Assembly: GCA_007134875.1 (NCBI GenBank)
Contig: SLJY01000040.1
Span: 1 to 64,000 of the forward strand
Direction of reading: 5' to 3'
Length of the DNA: 64,000 nt
From: Desulfobacterales bacterium
GTDB taxonomy: Bacteria; Desulfobacterota; Desulfobacteria; Desulfobacterales; Desulfosalsimonadaceae
Below the pieces are notes generated by a model, which made no database searches, had not been told where the DNA came from, and worked only from the letters and a program-made list of their open reading frames with translations. The position numbers and the translations under genes are program-made. The first letter of the stretch is position 1. Each line of letters starts with the position of its first letter. Shown piece by piece: positions 45,799 through 54,512 of this stretch.

Positions 45799-47424
45799 CT
45801 AATATCCATCCGGCTCCCCGTATGCGCCGGCCACCTCGTCGATTCGTTTTGCAATCTCAAGCAGTTCAAAGTCTTTCCATCTTCCGCCGACGATCTGCAT
45901 GCCGATCGGCAGTCCTTTTTTCGAGTATCCCGCGGGAATGGTAACAACGGGGTTCCCGGTAACATTGAACGGCGTGGCGTATGCCCCCATGGCGGTCCAG
46001 TAGTTGAGCTGCTTGTCGTCCACATGCAGCGGGCGGGTATAAATCGGCATGTTGAGCCGGACGGCATCCGGGGGGCGGTGTTCGATGGCCGGAAGGGCGG
46101 CCGCCGGGCATATAAACGCATCCCATTCGTCCATGAACCGGTCAAAGGATGCGATCAGCTGGTCCCTGCGGCTGAGAACCTCCACGGATTTTGTCACGGA
46201 CAGGGGATAGACCATCTGCATGAGCGGTGAACGCGCCCTGTACGACCAGCCGAAAACGAATGAAAACATGCGTATATAACCCGGCTGGTTGTACATCAAC
46301 TGAATGTCGTTCATCTCTCCCCAGCTTTTCCATACCGCCTGGAAATCATAGTCCGGATCGATCCGGACGACGGTGATCCCGGCATCGGAGAGCTTTTTGA
46401 TGAATTTTTTCATTGCTTCCCGTGTGTCCCCGGTAACCGGAACGTTTCCGAACTGGTCGGACCAGGCGATCCGCAGAGAGTCCAGGTCGGGCCCGCCGTG
46501 TTCTGATGGCTTCTGAACGGGCGTTACGGTGGCGTCTTTTCCATCGGGCCCGGCGATAATTTCAAATACCAGCTCAAGATCGCGAACGGACCGGGCGATG
46601 GGGCCGATGGCGGCCATATGGCGTACGGCACGTTTTTCCGGGTTGAAAAGCCCGGGGAAACTTCCATGGCGCGATACGGTATTTTCTGTTGGCTTGAAGC
46701 TGTAAGTTCCTGTAAAATGAGCGGGAATCCGGAGGGATCCGCCGATATCGCTTCCGATGTCGATGGGGCTCATACCGGCCGCTACCGCGGCTGCACCGCC
46801 TCCGCCGCTGCCTCCCGGCGTCCGCTCCGGGTCCCATGGATTGCTGGTCTTGCCGAACACATCGTTTCGGGTTTGCAGGTCCATGGCAAGATAGGGCAGG
46901 TTGGTTTTGCCGATAACAATGGCGCCGGCGTCCTTCAATCGCTCGACGACGGTTGCGTCGAACAGCGTCACCTGTTCCTTCATATCCGGGTGCGCATTGG
47001 TGGTTCGCATGTTCCGGACCGCAAAGTGGTCTTTTATGGTTACCGGAACGCCGTGCAAGGGCCCCCGGATCTCTCCCCGGGTAAAGGCTTCGTCCGCCTC
47101 GGCGGCGCGCCGGATCGCGTTGTCGCCATCTATGGTGATGATGGCATTCAGATCGGGATTGTGGAGATAAATGTGATTCAGGTGCGCCCGGACCAGTTCT
47201 TCGGATGTAACCTCTCCATTCCTGATCGTTTCCGCCATTTCGACAGCCGTATAGAATACATAAGGTCTGCCGCTTTCCCGCGGGGCATCCTGCGGGGCCT
47301 GGTAGGGCTTCGGGGGAGGCGTGGTCTGGCACCCGGTGGCTGTCAAAAAAAAGATGACTCCTGCCAGAATCGTAACGTGTTTGAAAACGTCTGAAAACGG
47401 TTTGCCCTGTGTTCGTTTCATCAA
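45799..47424 (-). CDS. Amidase-signature family lipoprotein
   Basis: 541 aa. Signal peptide with lipobox TATGC (Cys about 32). Amidase signature: catalytic Lys in GVPVTIKDHF, TPGGSGGGGAAAVAAG in place of the usual GGSSGG, and the nucleophile Ser in IGSDIGGSLRIPA. The second Ser of the GGSS motif is Gly here; the first is kept, so activity is possible. The substrate is unknown; family members hydrolyse amides including indoleacetamide, fatty amides and amide linkages of peptides. Being an envelope lipoprotein is unusual for this family. Confidence 0.82.
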   Translation of the reverse strand: MMKRTQGKPFSDVFKHVTILAGVIFFLTATGCQTTPPPKPYQAPQDAPRESGRPYVFYTAVEMAETIRNGEVTSEELVRAHLNHIYLHNPDLNAIITIDGDNAIRRAAEADEAFTRGEIRGPLHGVPVTIKDHFAVRNMRTTNAHPDMKEQVTLFDATVVERLKDAGAIVIGKTNLPYLAMDLQTRNDVFGKTSNPWDPERTPGGSGGGGAAAVAAGMSPIDIGSDIGGSLRIPAHFTGTYSFKPTENTVSRHGSFPGLFNPEKRAVRHMAAIGPIARSVRDLELVFEIIAGPDGKDATVTPVQKPSEHGGPDLDSLRIAWSDQFGNVPVTGDTREAMKKFIKKLSDAGITVVRIDPDYDFQAVWKSWGEMNDIQLMYNQPGYIRMFSFVFGWSYRARSPLMQMVYPLSVTKSVEVLSRRDQLIASFDRFMDEWDAFICPAAALPAIEHRPPDAVRLNMPIYTRPLHVDDKQLNYWTAMGAYATPFNVTGNPVVTIPAGYSKKGLPIGMQIVGGRWKDFELLEIAKRIDEVAGAYGEPDGY

Positions 47425-47622
47425 GTGTGTCCCCGGGTGAAAAAGTGATGTGTTGCGGATATGGGATCTGATCGCTACGTTTTACGGATGCGTCATTCAC
47501 TAAGGAATAATACCTTTTTTCGGGGTCGCAATTCAACAATGAAAAGAACAGCGGTAAACGAAAAAGTCGTTTTGATTCCTCCTTGACTGTTATCGGCAAT
47601 ATCGGTATAGGTTTCGCATTCA

Positions 47623-47797
47623 TGTCGACTTCGTAAAGGACGACCTCGCAAAAAAAGTCCAAATATCTGCGCTTGCGCGCAATCCCAAAGAATCTCATGT
47701 ACGCTTAGTGCGATGCATTCTTCGGGGTCGCGCAATCCGTGATCCTGAACTTTTTACAAAACCGTCAGCCGCGATATTTTACGAGTCCATCAAATCT
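47623..47797. repeat. Repeat family B copy, inverse orientation
   Basis: GTCGACTTCGTAAAGGACGACC..., AGTCCAAATATCTGCGCTTGCGCGCAAT..., GATCCTGAACTTTTTACAAAACCGTCAGCCGCGATATTTTACGAGTCCATCAAAT. It ends about 20 bases before the guaA start, so it forms the leader of that gene. Confidence 0.75.
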
Positions 47798-47815
47798 GCA
47801 AGAGGAGTTTGTTCC

Positions 47816-48781
47816 ATGACTATCAGGGAGATACCGGCCGAAACGCTCGATCCCGTTCGTTTTATCGCGGAAAAATGCGAATCCCTTGCCGCGGAAACCG
47901 CCGGCGGAATTGCCGTGAATGCCCTTTCCGGCGGCGTCGACTCTTCCGTTACGACCATGCTGGCCCACCGCGGTCTTGGCGATCGACTCAAAACCTTTTT
48001 CATCGACAATGGCCTGATGCGGAAAAACGAGCCCGAATTCGTCGTGGAAACCATGGAGAAGCTGGGTGTTCCGGTGGTCCTGGTCGACGCGAAAGACGCG
48101 TTTTTTTCCGCGCTCAAAGGCGTCAGTGATCCGGAGCAGAAACGACAGGTGATAACCGATACCTTCTATAAAGCGGTCTTCGGCCGGCTCGTGAAGGAAA
48201 GCGGGGCGGCATTTCTGCTTCAGGGGACCATATACACGGACGTTGAGGAGACGGTCGCTGGAATCAAGCGGCAGCACAATATTCTTTCCCAGCTTGGCAT
48301 CGACACGGAGGAAGCTTACGGGTACAAGGTGATCGAGCCGCTGATCGAGCTTAGAAAAACAGGCGTCCGGGCCGTGGGAAAGGCGCTCGGTCTGCCCGAG
48401 TCGATCTGGAACAGGCCGCCTTTTCCGGGACCGGCTCTGGTGGCGAGGGTTATCGGGGATGCCACGCAGGAAAAGATCGACTTGATCCGTGAGGCCACGG
48501 CCATTGTGGAAGAAGAACTCGCCGGTGTAAATGCCTTTCAGTACCTGGCTGTGCTGCACGAGGATCGCGTGACCGGCGTACGGGACGGCAGCAGGCGCTA
48601 CGGCAACCAGGTCGAGATCCGCTGCTGGGACTCTTTGGATGCAACCGAGGCCAGGCCGACCCGGCTGCCGTTCGATCTGCTCGAAGCGATGGCGGCCCGC
48701 ATTACCAGCGAGATTCCGGAGGTGGTCAGCGTAACGTACAATATTACGACAAAACCGCCTTCCACCATCGAGGCGCTGTAG
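47816..48781 (+). CDS. guaA: GMP synthase ATP-pyrophosphatase subunit (GuaAb-type, no glutaminase)
   Basis: 321 aa from ATG 47816 (AAGAGGAG upstream). P-loop-like SGGVDSSV of the N-type ATP-PPase, QGTIYTDVEE, NRPPFPGPALVARV, and the dimerisation domain ending in TKPPSTIEAL characteristic of GuaA. It converts XMP to GMP. The class-I glutaminase domain present in the fused ~520-aa enzyme is absent; a separate glutaminase or free ammonia would be needed. Confidence 0.9.
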   Translation: MTIREIPAETLDPVRFIAEKCESLAAETAGGIAVNALSGGVDSSVTTMLAHRGLGDRLKTFFIDNGLMRKNEPEFVVETMEKLGVPVVLVDAKDAFFSALKGVSDPEQKRQVITDTFYKAVFGRLVKESGAAFLLQGTIYTDVEETVAGIKRQHNILSQLGIDTEEAYGYKVIEPLIELRKTGVRAVGKALGLPESIWNRPPFPGPALVARVIGDATQEKIDLIREATAIVEEELAGVNAFQYLAVLHEDRVTGVRDGSRRYGNQVEIRCWDSLDATEARPTRLPFDLLEAMAARITSEIPEVVSVTYNITTKPPSTIEAL

Positions 48782-48865
48782 AAGAAGCCGGCAGGCGCCG
48801 GCGGCGCTTAAAGCCCGTTATAAGCTGAAACAAAAGCCGGAACCCGATTAAAAAAAGGAGATAGT

Positions 48866-49621
48866 ATGCCTGTCAGAATCATGCCGTGCCTGGATATGCA
48901 AAGCGGAAGGGTCGTCAAGGGAGTACAGTTCGTGAATATTCGGGATGCGGGCGACCCGGTTGAGTGCTGTGTTGCTTATTGCGAAGCAGGTGCTGATGAG
49001 CTGGCCCTGCTTGATATTACCGCGACTGTGGAGGGTCGCGACACCATGCTCGACGTGGTAGCCCGGGTTGCGGAAAAGGCGACGATTCCGTTTACCGTGG
49101 GCGGCGGGATCAAGGACGTTGAGACCGCCAGGAAGGTTCTTGATGCCGGTGCGGACAAGGTCTCCACGAGCAGCGCCGCATTCCGCACGCCTGCCGTGAT
49201 TGACGAGATGATACGTGAACTGGGCGCACAGCGGGTTACTGTGGCCATCGATGCGGCAGCCAATCCGGCGCTTCCCTCCGGCCACGAGGTATATGTGGAC
49301 GGCGGCCGTACCCCCACGGGCGCGGATGCCGTGGAGTGGGCGAAAGCCGTGGATGGTTTCGGTGTTCAGACGATCCTTCCGACCTCCAAGACGACGGACG
49401 GAGTCAAAACCGGATACGACCTGGATCTGATTCGGAAGATCAAGGCCGCGGTATCCGGGGAGGTCGTGGCCTCCGGCGGCGCAGGAACCATGGCGCATTT
49501 TTTCGAGGCGGCGGAGGCCGGTGCGGATATCCTGCTGGCGGCATCGGTGTTCCACTTCCGGATCATATCGATCCCGGAACTGAAGCAATACCTGGAAAGC
49601 CGCGGGGTTCCGGTCTTATAA
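48866..49621 (+). CDS. hisF: HisF-like imidazole glycerol phosphate synthase cyclase subunit
   Basis: 251 aa TIM barrel. IMPCLDMQSGRVVKGVQF holds the first catalytic Asp, VAIDAAANP the second. Departures from typical HisF: KVSTSSAAF instead of KVSINTAAV, and LPTSKTTDGVKTGYD instead of LLTSIDRDGTKxGYD. HisF forms IGP and AICAR in histidine synthesis with HisH, which is not nearby. With these changes it may be a true HisF or a paralogue in another pathway. AAAAAAGGAGATAGT precedes the ATG. Confidence 0.8.
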   Translation: MPVRIMPCLDMQSGRVVKGVQFVNIRDAGDPVECCVAYCEAGADELALLDITATVEGRDTMLDVVARVAEKATIPFTVGGGIKDVETARKVLDAGADKVSTSSAAFRTPAVIDEMIRELGAQRVTVAIDAAANPALPSGHEVYVDGGRTPTGADAVEWAKAVDGFGVQTILPTSKTTDGVKTGYDLDLIRKIKAAVSGEVVASGGAGTMAHFFEAAEAGADILLAASVFHFRIISIPELKQYLESRGVPVL

Positions 49622-49630
49622 CGTTTGCCG

Positions 49631-49682
49631 GAAAACCCCGGCATCCCGGCGGGCAAACGAGGTGAAACCATCCGGGGTTTTC
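49631..49682 (+). terminator. Terminator after hisF-like gene
   Basis: GAAAACCCCGG ... CCGGGGTTTTC, an 11-bp stem with a 30-base loop, followed by AGTTTTGC. An alternative overlapping stem CGTTTGCC/GGGCAAACG can also form. Likely terminator between convergent genes. Confidence 0.6.
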
Positions 49683-49792
49683 AGTTTTGCTGCATCTGCT
49701 TTGTCAGCGGATGTCTCGCATAGCCGGCTATAACCGGGCATCCGCGTCCTCGTGTCTGCGGCAAACCCGATAATCGCTCAGATCAGTCCCCA

Positions 49793-50683
49793 TTAAACAT
49801 CCCTGGATACCGGGGAAAACGAAAACGGCTCCAGCAGCCCGTTTTCAAGATCCGCCCAGAGCATTTTCCCCTGAAACGGCCGGCCGCGACCCAGCAGCGC
49901 CTTGATCACTTCCATGGCCTGCAGGGATCCGATCATCGCGGGCGCTACCGGGGGGGTTCCCAGTACGGATTCCGCTGTTGTCCCGTCGCCTGCATCGAAA
50001 AGATCCTCCCGCAAGGGATCTTCCGGAAACAGTGTCATCAGTCGGCCTTCGAACCCTGAAATCGTTCCGTGAATCATTGGGATATGAAGGAGGCGGCACG
50101 TGTTGTAAAGCAGACTGCGACTTTCGAGATTGTCCAGGCAGTCCACGGCCGCATGGCAACCTTCCAGGAGAGCCGTGGCGTTTTCATCCGTCATCCGGAC
50201 GGCGTGCGCCGCAATCGATACGGCCGGGTTGACGGCTTCGATACGCTGTTTTGCCATATCGGCCTTATTGCGGCCCAATGTCCTCAGATCGGAGAGAAGT
50301 TGGCGGTTAAGATTGGATTCGTCGAAGCCGTCGCAGTCGATGACCACCAAAAATCCGGTGCCAACCCTTGCCAGCAGTTCGATGACATACCCTCCCAGGC
50401 CGCCCGCCCCGACGATGGCCACCCGGCTTTGCGCAAGCCGCAGCTGCTCCCGGCTGCTGATACTTCCCCGGTTCCGGATATAGCAAAGCGGCCATATTTC
50501 TTCTTCCAGAGCCCGGCAATACACATCGCCGATCGGAATGTCTCCCGCGTTTTCTTCGGATGCAGCCGATTTCGCATCCGCTATGGCGATCGCTTGGACG
50601 ACGCTTCCTGTTGCATCGGTTACGGGAACAGCGCGCTTCCGGATTGCATCCGCAAGACCGAACCGGCTACCGGATGGGTTCAT
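49793..50683 (-). CDS. ThiF/MoeB/HesA-family adenylyltransferase
   Basis: 296 aa from ATG 50683. Nucleotide-binding Rossmann motif VAIVGAGGLGGYVIELLARVG, IDCDGFDESNLNRQLL (the D-x-v-x-x-S-N-L-n-R-Q hallmark) and VDCLDNLESR. The CxxC zinc pairs usual in MoeB/ThiF are not seen. It adenylates a carboxy-terminal Gly or comparable group of a ubiquitin-like protein or other acid. It starts four bases after the stop of the enoyl-CoA hydratase gene; the unit MerR-hydratase-ThiF-like suggests an aromatic or fatty acid link, but no ThiS-like gene is near. Confidence 0.82.
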   Translation of the reverse strand: MNPSGSRFGLADAIRKRAVPVTDATGSVVQAIAIADAKSAASEENAGDIPIGDVYCRALEEEIWPLCYIRNRGSISSREQLRLAQSRVAIVGAGGLGGYVIELLARVGTGFLVVIDCDGFDESNLNRQLLSDLRTLGRNKADMAKQRIEAVNPAVSIAAHAVRMTDENATALLEGCHAAVDCLDNLESRSLLYNTCRLLHIPMIHGTISGFEGRLMTLFPEDPLREDLFDAGDGTTAESVLGTPPVAPAMIGSLQAMEVIKALLGRGRPFQGKMLWADLENGLLEPFSFSPVSRDV

Positions 50684-50687
50684 ATCG

Positions 50688-51410
50688 TCACTCCGCAACA
50701 AAAAGGAACAACGAGTCGATGTAATACGGATCGTCTTTTTCCATGGCATCTGTGATATGCCTGTACATCCGCTTTTTGTGTTCTGCGAAGATGCCCCGGT
50801 TTTTGGCGAAGCTTTTTGCAAAGCTAAGGGCGTCCGCCATCATCTGCCTGGCATCGGTGCCGGCCTTGACCAGAACATGATGGGCTTCCAGTTCCGCAGC
50901 CCCCGCGCGTTTGCCGGTGAGCATCAGTTCGTTTAGCTTGTATTGCAAAATGGCTTTTTGAAGGATCGGGATCATCGAAGGCAGAAACGGGATGCCCAGG
51001 TCGACTTCCGGCAGGCAGAAATACCCCCGGTCCGATTTCATGAACCGGAAATCGCAGGCGCATGCCAATATGGCGCCATTTCCGAAAGCGTGTCCGCCAA
51101 GGGCCGCAATGACCGGCACCGGAAAAAGCAGGATGTTTCGGAAGACCTTGTTCATGGAATACATGAAAGCCTTGATATCGTCGGTCGCGTTCTCGTTCAT
51201 CCGGTTTCCGATCCAGTCCACATCAATGCCGAGCGACCAGAACTTTTCACTGCCCGAGGTGATTACGGCGGCGGTTACGGTGCTGTCGGAACGGATTTCA
51301 TCCAAAATGTCGTTAAAGGCTTTCGCAAAATCGGGGTTATGACGATTTTCCTCGTTGCTCATGGTGACAACGGCGACGGATTCGTCTTTTTCCCAGCAAA
51401 GAATAGGCAT
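50688..51410 (-). CDS. Enoyl-CoA hydratase/isomerase family protein
   Basis: 240 aa crotonase fold. Oxyanion-hole segments FWSLGIDVDWI and GGHAFGNGAILACACDFRFM, then LPEVDLGIPF. The usual catalytic Glu pair of classical hydratases is not clear; Glu in LPEVDLG fits the isomerase (Eci) type. It acts on CoA thioesters, perhaps as a delta3-delta2 enoyl-CoA isomerase. It follows the MerR gene by 16 bases. Confidence 0.85.
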   Translation of the reverse strand: MPILCWEKDESVAVVTMSNEENRHNPDFAKAFNDILDEIRSDSTVTAAVITSGSEKFWSLGIDVDWIGNRMNENATDDIKAFMYSMNKVFRNILLFPVPVIAALGGHAFGNGAILACACDFRFMKSDRGYFCLPEVDLGIPFLPSMIPILQKAILQYKLNELMLTGKRAGAAELEAHHVLVKAGTDARQMMADALSFAKSFAKNRGIFAEHKKRMYRHITDAMEKDDPYYIDSLFLFVAE

Positions 51411-51426
51411 GTTGACCCCTGTATAG

Positions 51427-51876
51427 TCAATTATTGGATGAGTCCCGGTTTCTTTCAGAAGGTTGCTCCGGCTGCTTTTTCAGATCTTCCAGGCGCTTGA
51501 GGACTTTTTCCTGCACCGCAAGCAGTTCCTGTTTCAGGATCTGCAACTCCTCCATGCGGCTGTTGATCTCCTTTAGCTTGATCTTGCCGTACTGGAGGGC
51601 CTTGATCAACTGCTTCTCCTCGTCGATATCGAAATCCGCCATGCCGATCATTTCGGAGATCTCATCAAGGGAGTATCCGAGGCGTTTGCCGCGCAGGATG
51701 AGCTTCAGCCGCGCACGGTCCCGCCGGGTGTAGATCCGGTGGTTTCCCTTGGTGCGCCGGGGCGAGATGAGCCCTTTTTCCTCATAGAACCGAATCGTTC
51801 GCGTGCTGATATCCAGTTCATCCGCAAGCTCGGATATGGAAAATGTATTTGTGGCCGCAGTCTTTTTCGTATTCAT
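51427..51876 (-). CDS. MerR-family transcriptional regulator
   Basis: 149 aa from ATG 51876. N-terminal winged helix FSISELADELDISTRTIRFYEEKGLISPRRTKGNHRIYTRRD, then a coiled-coil dimerisation helix (GKIKLKEINSRMEELQILKQEL). No metal-binding cysteines, so it resembles the LiuR type that senses acyl-CoA and controls fatty acid or branched-chain degradation. It heads the short minus-strand unit with the crotonase gene. Confidence 0.9.
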   Translation of the reverse strand: MNTKKTAATNTFSISELADELDISTRTIRFYEEKGLISPRRTKGNHRIYTRRDRARLKLILRGKRLGYSLDEISEMIGMADFDIDEEKQLIKALQYGKIKLKEINSRMEELQILKQELLAVQEKVLKRLEDLKKQPEQPSERNRDSSNN

Positions 51877-51950
51877 TGCATATCCATCAACAGTTGCTCT
51901 CAGCCCCGCGGCAACCGCCTCCTCAAGCCGGAATGGCGCCGGGCCCACGG

Positions 51951-53381
51951 TTAGTAAGATCTGGCGGAATGTTTTCTCACGACTCTTTCGTCCGGACGAA
52001 CGGGTTTTTGCCGCAGGACGGCTGTGTCGCCGGCGTATTTCTGGTCCTCGGGCATGCCGGCAACCGAGAGCCATTTGTCGGAGCCGGTTATCCGGCACCG
52101 TACAAACCGGTTGACAATCGCATCCCCGGACGTGAGCTCTTCGTTTGGATGAATATATACCGGAATGTAGTTGGAGGAAAGTCCTTTACAACAAAAACCA
52201 TCTGCATCCGACGGTGTTTCTCCGATCACTTCCAGTACGCGTCCGGTCATGGAGGCGTAGAATGCCGCTGTTTTTTGTCTTCCTGTATCCTTGAGTATAC
52301 GGGCTCTTTCCCGTACCACCTCCGGAGGCACCCGGTCCGGGTACGAAGCCGCGGGAGCCGGCGGTCGCGGCGAAAAGGGAAAGACATGCAGGTAAGTGAT
52401 CGGCAGGCTTTCGATGAGTTTCCGGGTGTTTTCAAATGCCGCTGCAGATTCGCCGGGAAAACCCGCCATGACGTCGGCGCCGATGGCTGCGTCCGGAAAG
52501 CGGCTTCTGATTTGCCGGATGGTTTCGGCAAACGCTTCGGGCCTGTAATGGCGATTCATCCGCTTCAAAACAGAAGCGTCTCCGCTTTGCAAGGGAATGT
52601 GAAAATGCCGGCAGATCCGATGATCATTTTCAACCCGGTCAAGGAGCGCACGTGTAATCTCGGCCGGTTCGAGGGAGCTCAGGCGGAGTCGGCCTATCGC
52701 CGGATGGGACAGCAGGGTGTCCAATAACACGTGAAGGTCGGTGCCGCCTTCCAGGTCCACACCCCACCGGCCGAGGTGGATCCCGGTTACGACGATTTCT
52801 TTCGCCCCTTTCCGGATCAGCGCGTCCATTTCATTCAGGGCTTTTTCCGGCGGGAGGCTTCGGCTCCGGCCCCGGCTGTAGGGAACGATGCAATAGCTGC
52901 AAAACGCGTTGCAGCCGTCCTGCACTTTGAGAAACGGTCTGGTCCTTTGACCGAAAGCCGGCGATGGCATCGGTGTAAACAGGGTTTCTTCCCGGCTGTT
53001 TCCCGGTACCCGGTAAGAAAAAGAGTCATCAGGGCCTGATGAGTGCTCATAGCGGATAAAGTCGAACAACCGGTGCTTGTCCGCCTGCCCGACAATATGA
53101 TCCACACCGGCGATATCCCGTATTTCATCCGGCTTCATCTGGGCATAGCAGCCGGTGACGACGATGGTAGCGCCCGGATGCCTGCGGATGGTTTTTCGGA
53201 TTGCCTGGCGCGACTGCATGGCCGCCCTGGCGGTCACGCAGCAGGTATTGATTACGCATGTGCCGGAAGATCCTTTTTCCGGCTTCCCGGCTGCGGAACT
53301 TTCGCCATGCGCGGCAAGCGCCTCGGATTCCGACTGGTTTACCTTACAGCCGAGCGTTATGATTTTGAGATAGGGTTCCAT
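51951..53381 (-). CDS. mtaB: tRNA t6A37 methylthiotransferase
   Basis: About 476 aa from ATG 53381 (TTG 53396 is an alternative). Methylthiotransferase N-terminal domain (ITLGCKVNQSESEAL, INTCCVTARA, VTGCYAQM) supplies three Cys for a second cluster. The radical SAM motif is CNAFCSYC, followed by TRAM-like C-terminus. GxKVNxxE and CNAFCSYCIVPYSRG place it in the MtaB branch, which adds a methylthio group to t6A37 of tRNA. Overlaps the 3' end of mnmA by about 40 bases. Confidence 0.92.
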   Translation of the reverse strand: MEPYLKIITLGCKVNQSESEALAAHGESSAAGKPEKGSSGTCVINTCCVTARAAMQSRQAIRKTIRRHPGATIVVTGCYAQMKPDEIRDIAGVDHIVGQADKHRLFDFIRYEHSSGPDDSFSYRVPGNSREETLFTPMPSPAFGQRTRPFLKVQDGCNAFCSYCIVPYSRGRSRSLPPEKALNEMDALIRKGAKEIVVTGIHLGRWGVDLEGGTDLHVLLDTLLSHPAIGRLRLSSLEPAEITRALLDRVENDHRICRHFHIPLQSGDASVLKRMNRHYRPEAFAETIRQIRSRFPDAAIGADVMAGFPGESAAAFENTRKLIESLPITYLHVFPFSPRPPAPAASYPDRVPPEVVRERARILKDTGRQKTAAFYASMTGRVLEVIGETPSDADGFCCKGLSSNYIPVYIHPNEELTSGDAIVNRFVRCRITGSDKWLSVAGMPEDQKYAGDTAVLRQKPVRPDERVVRKHSARSY

Positions 53382-54480
53382 AGGGATTTTTTTCAATCCA
53401 GCCGCCGGCGATTATTGTGTCATCCTGCCAGCACACCGCAAGCTGGCCGGGCGTAACCGCGGCCTGGGGTTTTAAAAACTCGATGATAGCCGTCGACTCA
53501 CCCGCCGGAATAAGAGCAGACTTGACCGCCCGGTGCCTGTAACGGATGCGGGTTTTCACGGCTACGGGTCCGGGCGGCTTTCCATCGATCCAGTTTACCC
53601 CGGAAATATAGCATCTCTTCTGATATAATTCATCCTCAAATCCGACAACAAGTCGATTTTGCGTGGTATCGATATCCAGCACATAATACGGCCGCGCCGC
53701 GGGACAGTTGATCCCCCGTCTCTGACCGATGGTATAGCGAAACAGTCCCCGGTGGCGGCCGATCACGTTCCCGGCCGAATCGACGATGTCTCCTTCACCG
53801 TCCGGGTGCTCGATTCTGGCGGCAAGAAAATCCTGGCAGGCGGTGTTCCGGATGAAGCAGATGTCCTGGCTTTCCTTTTTGTAAAAAGGTTCCAGGCAAT
53901 TTTGTGCGGCAATGGCACGGACTTCCGCTTTGGTTTTGTCCCCGAGCATGAAGCATGCGGCTTCAAGCTGCTCCGGGCGCAGCATGGCCAAAAAATAGCT
54001 CTGATCCTTGGCTGCATCGGCGCCTTTTTGCAGCACGGGTTTTCCGTCCGACGTTTTTTCGATGCGGGCGTAATGGCCGGTGGCGATGCGGTTTGCGCCC
54101 AAAGCGCGGGCGTGGTCCAGCATGAGGCCGAATTTGATTTCCCGGTTGCAGACCACGCAGGGGTTCGGCGTTTTTCCGGATTGGTAGGCGTCGATAAAAT
54201 AGCGGACCACCCGGTTTTGGAATTCCTCCCGGATATCGATGATGCGGGTTTCGATTCCTGTCAGGCGGAAAAGGTAACCGGAGATGCCCTCCGCCGGGTT
54301 TTGCCCGGATGCCGCTTCACCGGATGCCGTTTCAAAGCCGGTGATGAAATGCAGGCCGACGACATCGGCACCCTGCTGCTTTAACAGAAAGGCGCTGACG
54401 AGGGAATCAATGCCGCCGCTGAGTGCAACGGCGGTTTTGGCTTCGGAAAAACGGGGCATGTGCCGGCCATCCGGTTGCAT
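53344..54480 (-). CDS. mnmA: tRNA-specific 2-thiouridylase
   Basis: 378 aa. PP-loop SGGIDSLVSAFLLKQQG, the catalytic first Cys in NPCVVCNREIKF, GHYARIE, DQSYFLAML, and the second catalytic Cys in SQDICFI, then the beta-barrel domain. It makes s2U34 in tRNA. Other tRNA and translation genes surround it. Confidence 0.93.
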   Translation of the reverse strand: MQPDGRHMPRFSEAKTAVALSGGIDSLVSAFLLKQQGADVVGLHFITGFETASGEAASGQNPAEGISGYLFRLTGIETRIIDIREEFQNRVVRYFIDAYQSGKTPNPCVVCNREIKFGLMLDHARALGANRIATGHYARIEKTSDGKPVLQKGADAAKDQSYFLAMLRPEQLEAACFMLGDKTKAEVRAIAAQNCLEPFYKKESQDICFIRNTACQDFLAARIEHPDGEGDIVDSAGNVIGRHRGLFRYTIGQRRGINCPAARPYYVLDIDTTQNRLVVGFEDELYQKRCYISGVNWIDGKPPGPVAVKTRIRYRHRAVKSALIPAGESTAIIEFLKPQAAVTPGQLAVCWQDDTIIAGGWIEKNPYGTLSQNHNARL

Positions 54481-54512
54481 TCTGGACTCGGGTTATCCCG
54501 GAAGAAGTCGGC

